Program-made: the position numbers and the translations under genes
The notes under the pieces: model-generated
Seen by the model: the letters and a program-made list of their open reading frames with translations, nothing else
Told to the model about the DNA's origin: nothing
Databases searched by the model: none
Shown here: piece by piece, positions 14,668 to 14,907 of the stretch
How the letters are laid out: each line of letters starts with the position of its first letter
How positions within the stretch are numbered: position 1 is the first letter of the stretch
NCBI GenBank assembly: GCA_947372405.1
Contig: CANBTO010000059.1
Location: forward strand, 1 to 14,907
Length of the DNA: 14,907 nt
Direction of reading: 5' to 3'
Source of the DNA: Verrucomicrobiaceae bacterium
Lineage (GTDB): Bacteria; Verrucomicrobiota; Verrucomicrobiae; Verrucomicrobiales; Akkermansiaceae

Positions 14668-14691
14668 GGGACGCCTTCCGTCATGAGTCCC

Positions 14692-14907
14692 TCACCGCAG
14701 CAACCGCGCCACTCTTGCAGGGAGCACGGTGCCGGTGAAGGCGAGGATGACGACGCCCATGGTGCCGAGCAGGGCGGGGATGCCGCCGAGGTGCAGGGCC
14801 AGCCAGCCGAGGGCAGCGACGGTGGCGGACTCGAGCAACTGGATGACGACGAGTTTGGAGACCTGGCCGGTGCCGATCATCATCGTGTGGTTGAGGTGGC
14901 GCCAGAC
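14692..14907 (-). CDS. C-terminal fragment of an integral membrane protein (5' end outside window)
   Basis: Only the last 71 codons are present; the frame stays open through the right edge of the window (first visible residues VWRHLNHT). The visible part has two strongly hydrophobic segments (about QLLESATVAALGWLALHLGG and ALLGTMGVVILAFTGTVL) joined by a short loop. It ends in a basic tail PARVARLLR. The pattern resembles the end of a polysaccharide flippase or another polytopic transporter, which would fit the glycosyltransferase nearby, but this is a guess from 71 residues. ATG codons at 14883 and 14880 are internal candidates for a shorter two-helix protein. An intrinsic terminator follows. 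Confidence 0.6.
   Translation of the reverse strand, partial: VWRHLNHTMMIGTGQVSKLVVIQLLESATVAALGWLALHLGGIPALLGTMGVVILAFTGTVLPARVARLLR

Noticed and set aside
1..14907. CRISPR array, tRNA or rRNA genes, insertion sequence
   Set aside because: No regularly spaced direct repeats, no tRNA-like T-arm signatures and no transposase reading frame were found on either strand; the one recombinase looks like a housekeeping Xer protein rather than an island integrase.

Overview
The window is about 14.9 kb of GC-rich (roughly 60 percent) bacterial chromosome. It carries scattered single genes and small pairs rather than one long operon. The mix is housekeeping enzymes (TrmD, a Xer-type recombinase, SufS, ThrS), Sec-exported proteins and a multi-PDZ HtrA protease. 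Nearly all start codons lack a Shine-Dalgarno sequence, and there is an REP-like inverted repeat upstream of trmD. Together these suggest a Gram-negative member of the PVC group, most likely Verrucomicrobiota (Luteolibacter-like). That placement is inference from gene style, not from a marker search.

Layout. Positions 1-140 hold a long near-perfect inverted repeat. Positions 189-2731 carry trmD, a GNAT acetyltransferase and an MFS exporter, all on the plus strand. An AT-rich gene for a small secreted protein of unknown function (2773-3273) follows, and converges on a tyrosine recombinase (3340-4224, minus). Divergent from the recombinase is a two-gene unit: a secreted HtrA/DegP-like serine protease with about four PDZ domains (4395-6410), and 34 bp later a secreted trypsin-fold paralogue that has lost two of its three catalytic residues (6445-7212). 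Two minus-strand accessory genes follow: an S1/P1-type zinc nuclease (7222-8187) and a DUF2314-like protein (8562-9374), separated by 374 bp of apparently non-coding DNA. Then come sufS and a GT4-like glycosyltransferase (minus), divergent thrS (plus), a small exported protein (minus), a probable intrinsic terminator, and the C-terminal end of a membrane protein that runs off the right edge (minus).

The clearest functional unit is the HtrA protease plus pseudoprotease pair, probably acting together in envelope protein quality control. The clearest unexplained sequence signal is a dispersed short motif, TGTTAG/CTAACA. It occurs 12 times (14 for the GTTAG core), in several reading frames and between genes. 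It often forces rare codons (CTA, TTA, AGA, AGG), and it accounts for 14 of the 15 TTAG/CTAA tetramers counted by eye. It is absent from the 3.3 kb stretch that holds the nuclease and DUF2314-like genes. No CRISPR array, tRNA, rRNA, insertion sequence or prophage gene was seen.
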